Assembly (NCBI RefSeq): GCF_029625435.1 | Contig: NZ_CP121208.1 | Coordinates: forward strand, 310,001 to 374,000 | Direction of reading: 5' to 3' | DNA: 64,000 bases | Origin: Arcanobacterium canis | GTDB taxonomy: Bacteria > Actinomycetota > Actinomycetes > Actinomycetales > Actinomycetaceae | Part shown: positions 17,087-26,890 of the stretch, one piece after another | Numbering within the stretch: position 1 is the first letter of the stretch | Layout: each line of letters opens with the position of its first letter | Program-made: the position numbers and the translations under genes | Notes under the pieces: model-generated | The model's database searches: none | What the model was told of the DNA's origin: nothing | Seen by the model: the letters and a program-made list of their open reading frames with translations, nothing else

Positions 17087-20000
17087 ATGGATCTGCGTCC
17101 ACTTTTGCCTCTCGTCACCTGTGATGAGTTGGAGGCTGCCGACACCCAAAAAACACTCGACATCGCTGCTCCGCGTGGCGCTGCTGCGCCGGTTCTGGCG
17201 TCGGTCGCGAACCCGCAGCGGCTCGAAGTTGTAGTGACGGCGTCGGGACGCGACGCCGAAGAACTTGCGCGCGCACTGAGCGCCTTTGCGCCGGCTGACT
17301 CCATCGATATTTTCCCAGCGTGGGAAACCCTCCCACACGAACGTCTCTCACCGCGCGCAGACACCGTGGCAAATCGACTGCGTGTGTTACGCCGTCTTGC
17401 GCATCCCGACGAGTTTGCGCCGTTGCAATTCCTCCTTGTGCCAATTCGAGCCTTGCTACAGCCAATCGCCCAAGGTCTGGGCGATCTTGAACCCGTGCGC
17501 ATGAGCGTGGGCGATTTCGCAGATTTAGAGAGCGTGACGAAAGCGCTGGTTGCGGCAGCATACTCACGTGTGGATATGGTCGAATCACGCGGAGAATTTG
17601 CAGTTCGCGGAGACATTTTGGACGTTTTCCCGCCCACGGAGCGTCACCCCTTGCGCGTGGAATTTTTCGGTGATGAAGTCGAAGAGATTCGCCAGTTCTC
17701 GGTGGCAGACCAGCGCTCGACAGACAACGTTGACAAACTTTACGCACCTCCGTGCCGCGAAATTCTGCTCACTACTGATGTGCGCGAACGCGCACTGTCT
17801 GCGATTCCCCAGCTTCCAGGGGCGACGGATATGCTCGAACGGATTGCGAACGGAATCGCAGTCGAAGGAATGGAATCGCTCGCACCAGTGCTCCTTGATC
17901 GCCTTGTTCCGGTGGTCAGCCAGCTCCCACCCGCCAGCCGTATTACCCTGGTAGAGACGGAAAGGATTGCGGCGCGAGCCGAATCATTGATTGAAACAAC
18001 ACATGAGTTTCTTGCAGCCGCGTGGAGTTCTGCAGCTGCCGGTGGAAGTGTGCCAATTCAGGTGGATGAGGCATCGTTTTCCACAATCGAGGTCACCCGT
18101 GAGCGGGCACGTCGAGGTGGACATGCGTGGTGGACACTGGGAGGCTTTGCCACGGATTCGTCCCTTGAACTCGGGCTTCGCGAACCGCAAAAATTCGCAG
18201 GAAAAGTTGACGACGCCGTCGCGTCTCTCGGCAACCTTGTACGTTCCGGTTTCACGATTGTGCTCACGGTCGAGGGCGCGGGCCTCGGTAAGCGCCTCGT
18301 GGACGTCATGTCCGACGCCGATGTTCCAGCACGAATTTGTGACAGTCTCGATACCCCTCCAACTCCGGGGATCGTCCATATCGTGACTGCTCCGATTGCG
18401 ACGGGCTTCATCAACGATCGATCACGCCTCGCCGTCGTCGGCGCGCAAGATCTGCTTGGCCGTGTGCGTTCTGCCGCCGCGCAAGAAAGAAAAATGCCCA
18501 AGCGCAGGAAGAACGCCGTCGATCCATTGGCGCTCAAGCCCGGGGATTACGTTGTTCATGAACGTCATGGTGTGGCACAGTTCGTCAAAATGGCTAAGCG
18601 CAGCCTTGGGGGGCCAGGAGGAACCCAACGCGAATATGTCGTGCTCGAATATGCTTCGTCAAAGCGCGGTGCGCCACGCGATCAGCTCTGGGTTCCAACC
18701 GATCAACTCGATCAGGTCACGCGTTATGCGGGCGGAGATTCTCCGTCGTTGAATAAGATGGGCGGCGCGGACTGGGCCAAAACAAAAGCGAAGGCCAAGG
18801 CTGCGATTCGATCGATCGCTAAAGAGCTGGTCCGCTTGTACGCGCAGCGTCGGGCAACGAAGGGCCATGCGTTTGCGCCAGATACACCGTGGCAGCATGA
18901 GCTTGAGGATGCCTTTGAATTTGTTGAAACTCCCGATCAACTTTCGACAATCGAAGACGTCAAGCGTGACATGGAATCGCCTGAACCAATGGATCGCCTC
19001 ATTTCGGGCGATGTTGGCTACGGAAAAACTGAAATTGCGATTCGTGCAGCTTTCAAAGCGGTTCAAGATGGTATGCAAGTTGCAGTGCTCGTGCCAACAA
19101 CACTTCTTGTTCAACAGCACCTCGAAACTTTCCAAGAGCGTTATGCTGGTTTCCCAGTGAAGGTGGCCGGGCTTTCCCGATTCCAATCGGAGAAGGAATC
19201 TGAGGAAGTCAAGAACGGGATCCGCAACGGCACAATCGATGTCGTGGTGGGAACGCATCGCCTGATTACAGGGGACGTGCGCTTTAAGAACCTTGGACTT
19301 GTGGTAATCGACGAAGAGCAACGCTTTGGCGTCGAGCATAAGGAAGCGCTCAAGCAGCTTTATCCCACAATCGACGTTCTATCAATGAGTGCCACCCCGA
19401 TCCCGCGCACCCTAGAGATGGCCGTGACCGGTTTGCGCCAAATGAGCCAGCTTGCCACGCCACCCGAGGAACGCCACCCGATCTTGACCTACGTCGGCAG
19501 GGAAGAAAACAAGCAGATTGCAGCTGCGATTAAACGCGAGCTTCTGCGAGATGGCCAAGTGTTCTTCATTCACAATCGCACTTCGACGATCAATAAAAAG
19601 GCGGCGGCTCTTGCCGAACTCGTCCCGGAGGCCCGCGTCGGCGTCGCTCACGGCAAGATGAGTGAGCATCAGCTTGAAAGCGTGATTCAGCAGTTCTGGG
19701 ATCAAGAGATTGACGTGCTTGTGTGTACCACAATTGTGGAGACCGGCCTGGACATCCCCAAGGCAAATACCTTGATCGTGGAAGATTCCCAGAAGCTTGG
19801 TCTTTCCCAGTTGCATCAGTTGCGTGGGCGCGTGGGCCGCGGGCGGGAGCGTGCATACGCCTACTTCCTCTATCCGCCAGATAAAGCGATGACGGAGACG
19901 GCGATTGAACGTCTGCGTACGATTGCCCAGCACACAGAATTGGGTGCCGGGTTCCAAGTGGCGCTGAAGGATCTCGAAATTCGCGGCGCAGGTAATTTGT

Positions 20001-20590
20001 TGGGCGGGGAGCAAAGTGGCCATATCGCAGGTGTCGGCTTCGATTTGTACCTGCGAATGGTTGGCGAAGCCGTTGCCGAGATTACTGGCCAGGCCCCCGC
20101 TGAGGAGGAGCGCAATCGCGAAGTGCGCATCGAATTGCCCATTGACGCCTACGTGCCGCAAGAGTGGATTTCTTCCGAACGTCTTCGCTTGGAGGTGTAT
20201 CAGAAGATCGCTGGCGCTCGTGGAGATTCTCAACGTGCCGATGTTCAAACCGAATTGGTTGATCGTTATGGTGAGATCCCCGTGCAGGTTGAGCGATTGT
20301 TTGCGATCGCACGTCTGCGCGATCTTGCGCGTAGTGTCGGGCTAGAGGAGATCACCGTCATGGGGCGCAACGCGCGTTTCGCTCCGGTGCAGCTTCCTGA
20401 TTCACGTCAAGCACGGCTCAAGCGCCTTTACCCTCGGGCGATTTCGAAGCCGGCGACTCGCGTTCTCCTTGTTCCTCTTCCCGACGATGCCGGGGCGCGC
20501 TTGGGTGCGGTAGCGGCAGTTGAAAACGAAGAGATCGTGGAATTTGTGCGGACAGTTATTTCACAGATTCTGGTAGTGAACGGGTCGTAA
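17087..20590 (+). CDS. mfd: Transcription-repair coupling factor Mfd
   Basis: A DNA translocase that removes RNA polymerase stalled at lesions and recruits UvrA. The 1167 residues show an UvrB-like N-terminal part, the RNA-polymerase-interacting domain with DYVVHERHGVAQF (about residue 485), Walker A SGDVGYGKTEIA, the DEEQRFGVEHKE motif (helicase motif II), SATPIPRTLEMAV, and the TRG/RecG-like QLRGRVGRGRERAYAYF region. The C-terminal regulatory domain is present. Length matches the family. No sign of disruption. Confidence 0.96.
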   Translation: MDLRPLLPLVTCDELEAADTQKTLDIAAPRGAAAPVLASVANPQRLEVVVTASGRDAEELARALSAFAPADSIDIFPAWETLPHERLSPRADTVANRLRVLRRLAHPDEFAPLQFLLVPIRALLQPIAQGLGDLEPVRMSVGDFADLESVTKALVAAAYSRVDMVESRGEFAVRGDILDVFPPTERHPLRVEFFGDEVEEIRQFSVADQRSTDNVDKLYAPPCREILLTTDVRERALSAIPQLPGATDMLERIANGIAVEGMESLAPVLLDRLVPVVSQLPPASRITLVETERIAARAESLIETTHEFLAAAWSSAAAGGSVPIQVDEASFSTIEVTRERARRGGHAWWTLGGFATDSSLELGLREPQKFAGKVDDAVASLGNLVRSGFTIVLTVEGAGLGKRLVDVMSDADVPARICDSLDTPPTPGIVHIVTAPIATGFINDRSRLAVVGAQDLLGRVRSAAAQERKMPKRRKNAVDPLALKPGDYVVHERHGVAQFVKMAKRSLGGPGGTQREYVVLEYASSKRGAPRDQLWVPTDQLDQVTRYAGGDSPSLNKMGGADWAKTKAKAKAAIRSIAKELVRLYAQRRATKGHAFAPDTPWQHELEDAFEFVETPDQLSTIEDVKRDMESPEPMDRLISGDVGYGKTEIAIRAAFKAVQDGMQVAVLVPTTLLVQQHLETFQERYAGFPVKVAGLSRFQSEKESEEVKNGIRNGTIDVVVGTHRLITGDVRFKNLGLVVIDEEQRFGVEHKEALKQLYPTIDVLSMSATPIPRTLEMAVTGLRQMSQLATPPEERHPILTYVGREENKQIAAAIKRELLRDGQVFFIHNRTSTINKKAAALAELVPEARVGVAHGKMSEHQLESVIQQFWDQEIDVLVCTTIVETGLDIPKANTLIVEDSQKLGLSQLHQLRGRVGRGRERAYAYFLYPPDKAMTETAIERLRTIAQHTELGAGFQVALKDLEIRGAGNLLGGEQSGHIAGVGFDLYLRMVGEAVAEITGQAPAEEERNREVRIELPIDAYVPQEWISSERLRLEVYQKIAGARGDSQRADVQTELVDRYGEIPVQVERLFAIARLRDLARSVGLEEITVMGRNARFAPVQLPDSRQARLKRLYPRAISKPATRVLLVPLPDDAGARLGAVAAVENEEIVEFVRTVISQILVVNGS

Positions 20591-20598
20591 ACACAGTA

Positions 20599-20620
20599 AG
20601 ATGTGAAATACTTCACATCT
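20599..20620. terminator. Palindrome after mfd
   Basis: AGATGTGAA and TTCACATCT face each other across a 4-base loop, 8 bp after the mfd stop. It could be a weak terminator or a binding site; there is no T-tract. Confidence 0.4.
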
Positions 20621-20971
20621 ATGTAAAATCCTGCAAAAGTGTCGCAAAATTACATGGCGCGGGTTTTGTGGGAGCGTGACGGGGCGATCCGTGCCTGGCG
20701 CATTGGTTTTGATATTTATTCGCATTTTTATGTCGATGAGGGGTGGCGGCGCTGGTGAGTGAAGGCGTCGCCAAACGTTGGGATAGCAATAAAAAACGCT
20801 GTGAATTTCCTAGGTAATTCGCTAGTGTTGATGGTGCGGAAGTCAAACGCATACTCCTATATGACGCATCCTCAGGTGAGAGTGATGCTGATAATGAGGG
20901 CACAACTCCGAACGAGTTGATCGCTTGTTTTTCTGAGTTTTTAATCAACAACTCCCAAAGTGATCCTCGTT

Positions 20972-21008
20972 GACGGGCGCAGTGGGGGCTGCGCCCGTCT
21001 TCTTTATA
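20972..21008 (+). terminator. Intrinsic terminator with no upstream gene
   Basis: GACGGGCGCAG / CTGCGCCCGTC (20972-20982, 20989-20999) followed by TTCTTTAT. The nearest upstream coding sequence, mfd, ends 380 bp earlier and already has its own palindrome, so this may end a small RNA. Confidence 0.75.
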
Positions 21009-21187
21009 TCTGTCGAAGTAATCGTTAGTGAATGTCATAGAAAAGCTGCTCATTGCTATTGTGGGGATGTGTGAGAGCGGTCTAGTCGAACGTCCCAAAA
21101 TCTGGGCAAGTGACTTCGCCAAGTGCTGAATCGCTTTGGGTAGTGCTTTCCTGAGCGTGCCATAGTGTGAAATTCGTAGGACAATGA

Positions 21188-22546
<1,359 letters not shown>

Positions 22547-22586
22547 GAGCTTCCCAGTCTTTGCTGGGAAATGATCGCTGTGTGAT

Positions 22587-22630
22587 AAAGGAGTAGGCAC
22601 CTCACAAGAGGGGTGTCTACTCCTTTATTT
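22587..22630 (+). terminator. eno terminator
   Basis: AAAGGAGTAGGCACC and GGTGTCTACTCCTTT form a near-perfect stem (one mismatch) followed by ATTTATT. Confidence 0.88.
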
Positions 22631-22800
22631 ATTGGTTGGTGTCCTGCCTCTTGGGGCCTGGTAGCAAAAGGGGCGTAATATCGTGAGGTAGGAAGAATAG
22701 GTGTTACGGCACGCGAAGAGAGTGAAACTTTTTCAAGTGATGTGCGACACTGTATAGAAATTTTGCAAATAGTTTCCTGAGAATTTGATGTATTCTTTAT

Positions 22801-23020
22801 CTAGATCTCCTAGATCTCCTAGATCTCCTAGATCTCCTAGATCTCCTAGATCTCCTAGATCTCCTAGATCTCCTAGATCTCCTAGATCTCCTAGATCTCC
22901 TAGATCTCCTAGATCTCCTAGATCTCCTAGATCTCCTAGATCTCCTAGATCTCCTAGATCTCCTAGATCTCCTAGATCTCCTAGATCTCCTAGATCTCCT
23001 AGATCTCCTAGATCTCCTAG
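22801..23020. repeat. 9-bp minisatellite, 24 copies of CTAGATCTC
   Basis: CTAGATCTC is repeated 24 times without a single change, plus a final CTAG, over 220 bp. Each unit contains the palindromes CTAG and AGATCT. It lies 47 bp upstream of the GTG of the LPXTG protein gene, with CTATAAAA (23031) between array and gene. Read in one frame it would give Pro-Arg-Ser repeats from a TTG/ATG at 22785-22788, but there is no good ribosome-binding site, and Arg would always be the rare AGA codon, so I treat it as noncoding and possibly regulatory. Confidence 0.97.
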
Positions 23021-23066
23021 AACGCACTGAATCTATAAAAAACGCACTTACTTTGAAGGAGTCACA

Positions 23067-24089
23067 GTGGGAAAGTTTAAGCGTAGCGCCGCTTTTGGTG
23101 CTGCAATCGCGATTACTGTTACAAGTTTCGCGGCAACTCCAGCATTTGCTGTAAAAGTTGATTACGAGGCTGATGTCAAGGCGGCAGTCGTTGAGCACCA
23201 CAATATTCAACTTTCAATTTTCAACGCTAATACCAAGGTGGAGAACGCTCAAAAAGATTTGGCGGAGGCTAAGAAGAAGCTGAAGGCGGCACAGAAGAAG
23301 TTGGCCACGGCTATGCGCAAGAAGGATGATACTTGCCGCGAGCAGGCCGAAGTTGATAAGCAGTGGGATGCCAAGGAAGCTGCTAGTAAGTCTTTGACTG
23401 CTGCTCAGAATCATGTGAAGGAACTTTTCGTTTCACTCGATAAAGCTGAGAAGAAGCTGAAGAAAGCAGTTGAAGCTGCAAAAAACGTGAAGAGTGCTAC
23501 CGAGGGACTTTCTGCAACTCTGAAGGAGCCAGCTCGCTCGGAGTCTTTTGCTGAGAAGCTGCTGCGTTATAGAACAGATCCGAATGTTCGTGAAGCTACT
23601 AAGGGGCTTTCTGCAACTCTGAAGGAGCCAGCTCGCTCGGAGTCTTTTGCTGAGAAGCTGCTGCGTTATAGAACAGATCCGAATGTTCGTGAAGCTACTA
23701 AGGGGCTTTCTGCAACTCTGAATGATCCAGCTCGCTCGGAGTCTTTTGCTGAGAGGCTGCTGCGTTACAAAGCGGATCCAAATGTTCGCGATGCTACTAA
23801 GGGTTTGACGGAATTCTTGAAGGATGACTCGGCATTGAAGGCTAAGCCGAGCCAGGATCCGTCGAAGAAGGCTGACCCAACCCAGGATCCGTCGAAGAAG
23901 GCTAAGCCGAGCCAGGATCCGTCGAAGAAGGCTAAGCTGAGCCAGAGCCCGTCGACAAAGGCAGCGCCAAAGATGGAAGATAAGAGCGGTCTTCCCTTTA
24001 CCGGTACTGCTGCTGGAACCTTTGCGGGTATGTCGGTTCTCCTCGTTGCTGGTGGCGCTGCCCTCATGCTTCGTCGCAAGAACGCCTGA
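23067..24089 (+). CDS. Repeat-containing LPXTG surface protein
   Basis: A 340-aa secreted protein: signal peptide ending ATPAFA (about residue 28), a Lys/Ala/Glu-rich region predicted coiled coil (about 45-145), three 33-residue repeats (core EPARSESFAEKLLRYRTDPN) and the start of a fourth, four 10-residue repeats of the AKPSQDPSKK type that probably span the cell wall, then LPFTG, a hydrophobic helix and RRKNA. Start GTG 23067 follows GAAGGAG. I do not recognise its function; coiled coil plus repeats suggests binding of a host molecule. It interrupts the usual eno-ftsB order and is headed by the 9-bp minisatellite, which may vary its expression. Confidence 0.85.
   Translation: MGKFKRSAAFGAAIAITVTSFAATPAFAVKVDYEADVKAAVVEHHNIQLSIFNANTKVENAQKDLAEAKKKLKAAQKKLATAMRKKDDTCREQAEVDKQWDAKEAASKSLTAAQNHVKELFVSLDKAEKKLKKAVEAAKNVKSATEGLSATLKEPARSESFAEKLLRYRTDPNVREATKGLSATLKEPARSESFAEKLLRYRTDPNVREATKGLSATLNDPARSESFAERLLRYKADPNVRDATKGLTEFLKDDSALKAKPSQDPSKKADPTQDPSKKAKPSQDPSKKAKLSQSPSTKAAPKMEDKSGLPFTGTAAGTFAGMSVLLVAGGAALMLRRKNA
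23496..23792 (+). repeat. Three 99-bp tandem repeats in the LPXTG gene
   Basis: Units at 23496-23594, 23595-23693 and 23694-23792. The first two are almost identical at DNA level; the third has drifted (NDPARS, RLLRYKA). Near identity indicates recent duplication. Confidence 0.93.
23838..23957 (+). repeat. Four 30-bp tandem repeats encoding a wall-spanning segment
   Basis: Units of ten codons (Lys-Ala-Lys-Pro-Ser-Gln-Asp-Pro-Ser-Lys type) at 23838, 23868, 23898 and 23928; the fourth is the most diverged. Confidence 0.92.
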
Positions 24090-24136
24090 TATAGGTTTAC
24101 TCACACATGTGAGTAAGTGACTCAAAAAGAGTCTGT

Positions 24137-24180
24137 GCGGGAGGCTGGGTTCCAATCGGAATCCAGCCTCCCGCTTATTT
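24137..24180 (+). terminator. Terminator of the LPXTG gene
   Basis: GCGGGAGGCTGG / CCAGCCTCCCGC (24137-24148, 24163-24174) followed by TTATTT. Confidence 0.88.
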
Positions 24181-24306
24181 CTATCATCGCGTTTTTGGGC
24201 TTGTCAGCGTGTTGAAGTACAAGGGCCAGAGATTTCGGACGCTATCACAACCGGCTGTGGCGCGTGCTTTCCCATGAATCCTTTGTTTGTCGTTAGACTG
24301 AGAAAC

Positions 24307-25116
24307 GTGAATTCACGCCGACCTCACTTCTCATCGAAGCACCAATCAAAACAGCTGCGAGGCTCACATCCCTCTGCGGCTCGTCGGCGTACTTCCGCGG
24401 AGCATCGAAGTGATGTTCCACATCCTGAACGCACACGTCAGCGCAGAGGCCCAAATCCTGCTCTTGAAGAAGACATGCGTGTCCACGCATTGAAGCCGCG
24501 GCCTTCGAAGCCGGGTATGAGTGGCCGTAGTCCGCGTGAGCGACGTCGGGAAACTGTAGCGACAGGAGCGCAGTTTACCTCTAAGCGTTACTTTGTTTAT
24601 CAAAGTGGGGGACGAACCCGACGGTTCTCGGTACGTGCTCTCGTCGTGCTCATCTTCATTGCGATTGGTGTCCTGATCGTTGCGTCACCATTGGCAAGCT
24701 ACCTGAACCAGCAAGAACAGAAGCGCGTGGCTAGCGCGGAACTCGCGAAAACAACTGAGCGTGTGGATCAGCTTGAACGTGAACTTGATCGCTGGAAAGA
24801 TCCGAAATTTGTCCAAACGCAGGCGCGCGAAAGGCTTGGCTACGTGTTGCCTGGCCAAACTCTCTATGTTGTGCCACGCGGTGGTGCGGAGACTGCAGCG
24901 GAGAAGCTTCAAAAGCAAGTCAAACAAGTCAATGACGAGCGTCGTGCGGCGACGCCTTTCTTTATCACCTTGCGAGATTCAATTGCGATCGCTGGAAAGT
25001 CTGGCACTCAGCTGGTTGATAATCCGTCACAAGTGCCAGTGCTGAACGCACCGAAACCTCAACCGTCGTCGTCATCAACTCAGCTGCCTGAGAAGAAAAC
25101 AAAGTCCACGAAATGA
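24307..25116 (+). CDS. FtsB/DivIC-like septum formation initiator
   Basis: A single-pass division protein. It has a long basic cytoplasmic N-terminus (about 100 residues), one membrane helix (ALVVLIFIAIGVLIVASPL), an extracellular coiled coil (AKTTERVDQLERELDRW) and the family end motif ARERLGYVLPGQTLYVV, followed by a Ser/Pro-rich tail. FtsB/DivIC proteins scaffold the divisome with FtsL and FtsQ. The start is uncertain: GTG 24307 (269 aa) follows GAGAAAC; an ATG at 24274 or one at 24475 are alternatives. Downstream DUF501 and ppx complete the conserved actinobacterial cluster. Confidence 0.85.
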   Translation: MNSRRPHFSSKHQSKQLRGSHPSAARRRTSAEHRSDVPHPERTRQRRGPNPALEEDMRVHALKPRPSKPGMSGRSPRERRRETVATGAQFTSKRYFVYQSGGRTRRFSVRALVVLIFIAIGVLIVASPLASYLNQQEQKRVASAELAKTTERVDQLERELDRWKDPKFVQTQARERLGYVLPGQTLYVVPRGGAETAAEKLQKQVKQVNDERRAATPFFITLRDSIAIAGKSGTQLVDNPSQVPVLNAPKPQPSSSSTQLPEKKTKSTK

Positions 25117-25267
25117 CATGAGGGTGATCTGTTACCTCACCTCACGCTCACTCCAAGGATCACTGGCTCACGGTGCAACGACACGTCGAACACTGTGCCC
25201 TACACCGTCGCGCAGTGCGCAGTGTGTCGGTAAACTAGCACCAGTTCAATGAAAAACAGGAGAAAAA

Positions 25268-25852
25268 GTGCAATACCCTCAGCTTGACGTGTTAAAAAAA
25301 GTCGCAGTGAATGCCACGGAAGTCTCGGGCAATGACCGTGAGATCCTTACCTCTCAGCTCGGACGTGACCCACGTGGTCTCGTTGGAATTGGAGCGCGAT
25401 GCGCATGTGGGGCGCCTGCTGTTACGATCACATGGCCCCGTTTACCGGACGGTTCGCCGTTCCCCACGCTGTTCTATCTGTCGCTCCCGTGGATCGTCAA
25501 GCAAATTTCTCGTGTGGAATCGCGCGGTGACATGGCGCTCTTTAACGAGCGTCTTCACACTGATCCTCAGTACGCAGCAGCGCACGTACGCGCACACGAT
25601 TCCTACGTTGAACGCCGAGACATCCTCGAACAGGTGCCCGAGATTGCCGGTAAATCTGCTGGTGGTATGCCTGATCGTGTCAAATGTCTCCACGCGCTCG
25701 CCGGTTACGCGCTGGCGGCTGGCCCTGGAGTGTGTCCGGCGGGTGATGAGGCTCTAGAGATGATCGGATGGGATCCGCAGGTCTGCCATTGTCAAGACCC
25801 AGATACTGAATCGAACGATAGTGATATGTCAGATGCGGAGGCGAACGCATGA
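25268..25852 (+). CDS. DUF501 domain protein
   Basis: A 194-aa cytoplasmic protein of the DUF501 family, recognised from the opening LTSQLGRDPRGLVGIGARCACGAP, FPTLFYLSLPWIVKQISRVES and the C-terminal GGMPDRVKCLHALAGYALA with two later Cys (GVCPAGDEAL, VCHC). The conserved Cys/His set suggests metal binding, but the function is not established. Start GTG 25268 follows CAGGAG. Its stop overlaps the ppx start by four bases, so the two are translationally coupled. Confidence 0.9.
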   Translation: MQYPQLDVLKKVAVNATEVSGNDREILTSQLGRDPRGLVGIGARCACGAPAVTITWPRLPDGSPFPTLFYLSLPWIVKQISRVESRGDMALFNERLHTDPQYAAAHVRAHDSYVERRDILEQVPEIAGKSAGGMPDRVKCLHALAGYALAAGPGVCPAGDEALEMIGWDPQVCHCQDPDTESNDSDMSDAEANA

Positions 25853-26838
25853 GAGTAGCGGGTATCGATTGTGGTACCAACACGATTCGGTTGCTCATTG
25901 CCGAAGTACCCGGAGAGTCAGGTGCGCCGCTTACTGATGTCGCTCGTGAGATGGAAGTGGTGCGCTTGGGCCAGGGTGTCGATCGTACTGGACGTTTTGA
26001 CCCTGAATCTTTGCGACGCACTCTCGAAATGGTTGACCAGTTTGCCGCGAAGTGCCGCGATGCGGGCGTGGAATCGATCCGTTTCGCAGCGACGTCTGCC
26101 ACCCGTGATGCAGCTAACCGGCAGGAGTTTATCGACGGAGTCCGGGAGCGCCTGGGAATCGAACCGCAAGTGATATCTGGAAGGCAGGAGGCAAGTCTCT
26201 CTTTCGCAGGTGCAATCTCCGTTCTGCCAGCAGATTCACCGTCGCCACTGATCGCGATTGACCTTGGTGGTGGCTCGACTGAACTTGCGCTTGGCACATC
26301 GGATGGCGAGGTTCTTCAAGCATTTTCGATGAACGTGGGAAGCGTTCGTATGCGTGAGCGTCACCTGCTCTCAGACCCGCCGACGCCGAGTCAAGTCGCG
26401 GCTGCTCGCGAGGATGTGAATGCAGCACTCGACGAGGCAGAGAAACACGTTGATCTCTCAGCAGCTCGTGGAGTGATTGGGTTGGCTGGGACGGTGACCA
26501 CTGTGACTGCACAAGCGCTCGGTCTCGATTCGTATCAACCCGAGCGTATTCACGGAGCTCAACTCAGTCTTAAGCAGATTGAAGAAACCTGCCAGTGGTT
26601 TATTGAGGCACCGTTTGCTCTGCGTGGCACCCCAGGATACATGCATCCAGGCCGCGTCGATGTGATTGGTGCTGGCGCGCTGGTGTGGTGGGAAGTCGTC
26701 AAACGTATTGCGCAACGAACAGCTGATGCACGGCAGCCGGTCACCCACGTCGTGACGTCGGAGCACGACATCTTAGACGGGCTAGCATTGTGGGCTGCAG
26801 GTGAACCTCAGACGCCGAATGTGGCAACACGCAGGTAG
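25849..26838 (+). CDS. ppx: Ppx/GppA family phosphatase (exopolyphosphatase-like)
   Basis: A 329-aa member of the ASKHA-fold Ppx/GppA phosphatases, which release phosphate from polyphosphate or act on pppGpp. Motifs: phosphate-1 GIDCGTNTIRLLIAE, FAATSATRDAANR, phosphate-2 IAIDLGGGSTELAL, and VIGLAGTVTTVTA. It has only the N-terminal catalytic module (about 300 aa), as in mycobacterial Ppx1/Ppx2, rather than the ~500 aa E. coli form. Coupled to DUF501 by ATGA. Substrate preference cannot be told from sequence. Confidence 0.92.
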   Translation: MRVAGIDCGTNTIRLLIAEVPGESGAPLTDVAREMEVVRLGQGVDRTGRFDPESLRRTLEMVDQFAAKCRDAGVESIRFAATSATRDAANRQEFIDGVRERLGIEPQVISGRQEASLSFAGAISVLPADSPSPLIAIDLGGGSTELALGTSDGEVLQAFSMNVGSVRMRERHLLSDPPTPSQVAAAREDVNAALDEAEKHVDLSAARGVIGLAGTVTTVTAQALGLDSYQPERIHGAQLSLKQIEETCQWFIEAPFALRGTPGYMHPGRVDVIGAGALVWWEVVKRIAQRTADARQPVTHVVTSEHDILDGLALWAAGEPQTPNVATRR

Positions 26839-26882
26839 TGTAGTTGTGGCCGGTAGCGTTACGCTACCGGCCACAACTACAC
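26838..26882. terminator. Long perfect hairpin between ppx and nhaA
   Basis: A 21-bp perfect stem (26838-26858 with 26862-26882) with a 3-base loop, overlapping the last base of the ppx stop. It separates convergent genes and has no T-tract on either side. Confidence 0.8.
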
Positions 26883-26890
26883 TGGGCGTT

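Noticed and set aside
19412-20248. 278-aa minus-strand frame within mfd
   Set aside because: Shadow of the helicase part of mfd.
22801-23020. CRISPR array
   Set aside because: The unit is 9 bp with no spacers, and no cas genes are present.
22785-23030. Open frame through the 9-bp array giving Pro-Arg-Ser repeats (also an Arg-Ser-Arg frame on the other strand)
   Set aside because: Any 9-bp repeat without stops gives long open frames; there is no good ribosome-binding site and every Arg would be the rare AGA codon.
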